The notes beneath the pieces are model-generated. The model had not been told where the DNA came from. It did no database searches and saw nothing but the letters and a program-made list of their open reading frames with translations. A program made the position numbers and the translations under genes. From positions 372,001 to 436,000 of the forward strand of contig NW_027478756.1 in assembly GCF_051014685.1 (NCBI RefSeq): a stretch of DNA of 64,000 nt, given 5' to 3'. Below are positions 62,901 through 64,000 of the stretch, piece by piece (the stretch's first letter is position 1; every line of letters starts with the position of its first letter). The DNA is from Ptiloglossa arizonensis. Taxonomy: Eukaryota > Arthropoda > Insecta > Hymenoptera > Colletidae.

Positions 62901-64000
62901 TTATTGGTTTCGAGTATCAGACTTGCGAAAATTTTGATGGTTTCTCAAACGTTCCTTAACTTCAAACTCCCATATCTCGCGAACGGATTGACGAACTCGA
63001 GAAATTCCTGTTGCATCCGAAAGTAGAAACTCGCACGATTACAACGGTATGTGTATTTTTCCCCTAGGCCTTTGTAGTTATTGGTTTCGGGAATCAGACT
63101 TGCGAAAATTTTGATGGTTCCTCAAACATTCCTTAACTTCAAACTCCCATATCTCGCGAATGGATTGACGAACTCGAAAAATTCCTGTTGCATCTGAAAG
63201 TAGAAACTCGCCCGATTACAATGGTGTGTGTACTTTTCCCCTAGGCCATAGTAGTTATTGGTTTCGAGTATCAGACTTGCGAAAATTTTGATGGTTTCTC
63301 AACCATTCCTTAACTTCGAACTCCTATATCTCGCGAACGGATTCACGAACTCGAGAAATTCCTGTTGCATCTGAAAGTAGAAACTCGCACGATTACAGCG
63401 GCATGTGTATTTTTCCCCTAGGCCTTTGTAGATATTGGTTTCGGGAATCAGACTTGCGAAAATTTTGATGGTTTCTCAACCATTCCTTCACTTCGAACTC
63501 CCATATCTGGCGAACGGATTGACGACCTCGAGAAATTCCTGTTGCATCTGAAAGTAGAAACTCGCCCGATTACAGAGGTATGTGCATTTTTGCCCTAGGC
63601 CATAGTAGTTATTGGTTTCGAGTATCTGAGTTGCGAAAATTTTGGTGGTTTCTCAACCATTCCTTAATTTCAAACTCCCATCTCTCGCGAACGGATTGAC
63701 GAACTCGAGAAATTCCTGTTTCACCTGAAAGCAGAAACTCGCCCTATTACAGCGGTGTGTGTATTTTTGCCCTAGGCCATAGTAGTTATTGGTTTCGAGT
63801 ATCAGACTTGCGAAAATTTTGATGGTTTCTCAACCATTCCTTAACTTCGAACTCCCATATCTCGCGAACGGATTGACGAACTCGAGAAATTCCTGTTGCA
63901 TCCGAAAGTAGAAACTCGCCCGATTACAACTTCATGTGTATTTTTCCCCTAGGCTTTGTAGTTATTGGTTTCGGGAATCAGACTTGCGAAAATTTTGATG
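59904..64000. repeat. Irregular, more diverged monomers with a 3-mer duplication
   Basis: A and B types continue without strict alternation. 61,122-61,526 is repeated at 61,653-62,057 (531 bp, three monomers), marked by CTCCTATATCTC, GGATTCACG and GAATCAGGCTTGCG. The stretch around 59,282 recurs at 62,821 (CGAGGAATTCC; offset 3,539), and 57,818 recurs at 60,119 (CATCCCTTAAC; offset 2,301). A 176-bp monomer lies near 62,702. Variants such as TCTGGCGAACGG and TCGGGAACGG are common here and rare elsewhere. Confidence 0.85.
63897..64000 (+). repeat. Partial satellite monomer at window edge
   Basis: About 104 bases of a type B monomer, cut by the window end after the A4T4 tract. It has GGCTTTGTAG for GGCCTTTGTAG near 63,954, a one-base deletion. 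The array clearly continues. Confidence 0.95.

Larger units (their letters stand above)
1..64000. repeat. 177-bp satellite DNA array, head-to-tail, filling the window
   Basis: Anchor words such as TGCATCTGAAAG, CCCCTAGGCC, GCGAAAATTTTGATGG and CGCGAACGGATTGACGAA recur every 177 bases throughout. The first monomer starts at 1, the second at 178, the third at 355, and the last, cut one at about 63,897. This gives 361 whole monomers with a net drift of -1 base, which the 178-bp and 176-bp monomers account for exactly. No orientation switch and no non-satellite insertion was seen. Monomers differ mostly by substitutions. Monomer length and higher-order repeats fit a centromeric or pericentromeric satellite; that location is inference. 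I do not recognise the family or species. Confidence 0.98.

Noticed and set aside
1..64000. CRISPR array, because of regular repeats
   Set aside because: The whole 177-bp unit repeats with no unique spacers; this is tandem satellite DNA.
1..64000. Assignment to a named satellite family or species
   Set aside because: I do not recognise the monomer. A similar length (about 170-180 bp) is shared by many unrelated centromere satellites, so length alone supports no name.

Overview
The whole 64 kb window is one uninterrupted tandem array of a eukaryotic satellite DNA. The monomer is 177 bp, and every copy I followed is in the same head-to-tail orientation. Starting the monomer at TGCATCTG, the first begins at base 1 and the last, which is cut, begins at about 63,897: 361 complete monomers plus about 104 bp. 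Seven 178-bp monomers (one extra base) and eight 176-bp monomers (one base missing) before that point give a net drift of -1 base, which matches the phase measured end to end. I see no gene, tRNA, rRNA, transposon, CRISPR array or unrelated insertion. My consensus is about 41% GC with 10 CpG sites (observed/expected about 1.3), so CpG is not depleted. The organism cannot be named from the sequence. A long homogenised satellite with a nucleosome-sized monomer and higher-order repeats (HORs) points to a eukaryotic centromeric or pericentromeric array, read from a long-read assembly.

The array is a patchwork of nested, local HORs, not one HOR. 1-6.9 kb: a 20/21-monomer duplication (offsets 3,539 and 3,716). 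6.9-12 kb: mixed monomers with a 3-mer tandem duplication (531 bp). 12-24 kb: a 17-monomer block copied 6,019 bp downstream and an apparently identical 12-mer tandem duplication (2,124 bp). 24-30 kb: a 1.6 kb block shared with 16.3-17.9 kb, and an 8-mer duplication (1,416 bp). 30.4-36.2 kb: three copies of an 11-mer of 1,948 bp, the most regular part. 36-57 kb: many smaller duplications (10-mer, 4-mer, 2-mer, 8-mer, 16-mer, 12-mer) and a 10-monomer block repeated 9,025 bp away. 57-64 kb: lower-order organisation, with about 18 monomers strictly alternating between two types (a 354-bp dimer), then irregular order. This resembles the older flank of an array.

Nothing encodes protein. Because 177 is 3 x 59, any frame open in one monomer stays in phase in the next, which creates families of false 60-98 residue ORFs on both strands with a 59-residue period. 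The interesting content is in DNA structure: a near match to the CENP-B box core in most monomers and an exact match in at least 13; a stem-loop dyad in most monomers; a second dyad created by coordinated changes in at least 21 monomers; an A4T4 tract; and an alternating purine-pyrimidine segment whose common variants keep the alternation. Several duplicated blocks differ only by sharply bounded replaced stretches, as expected from gene conversion or unequal exchange.
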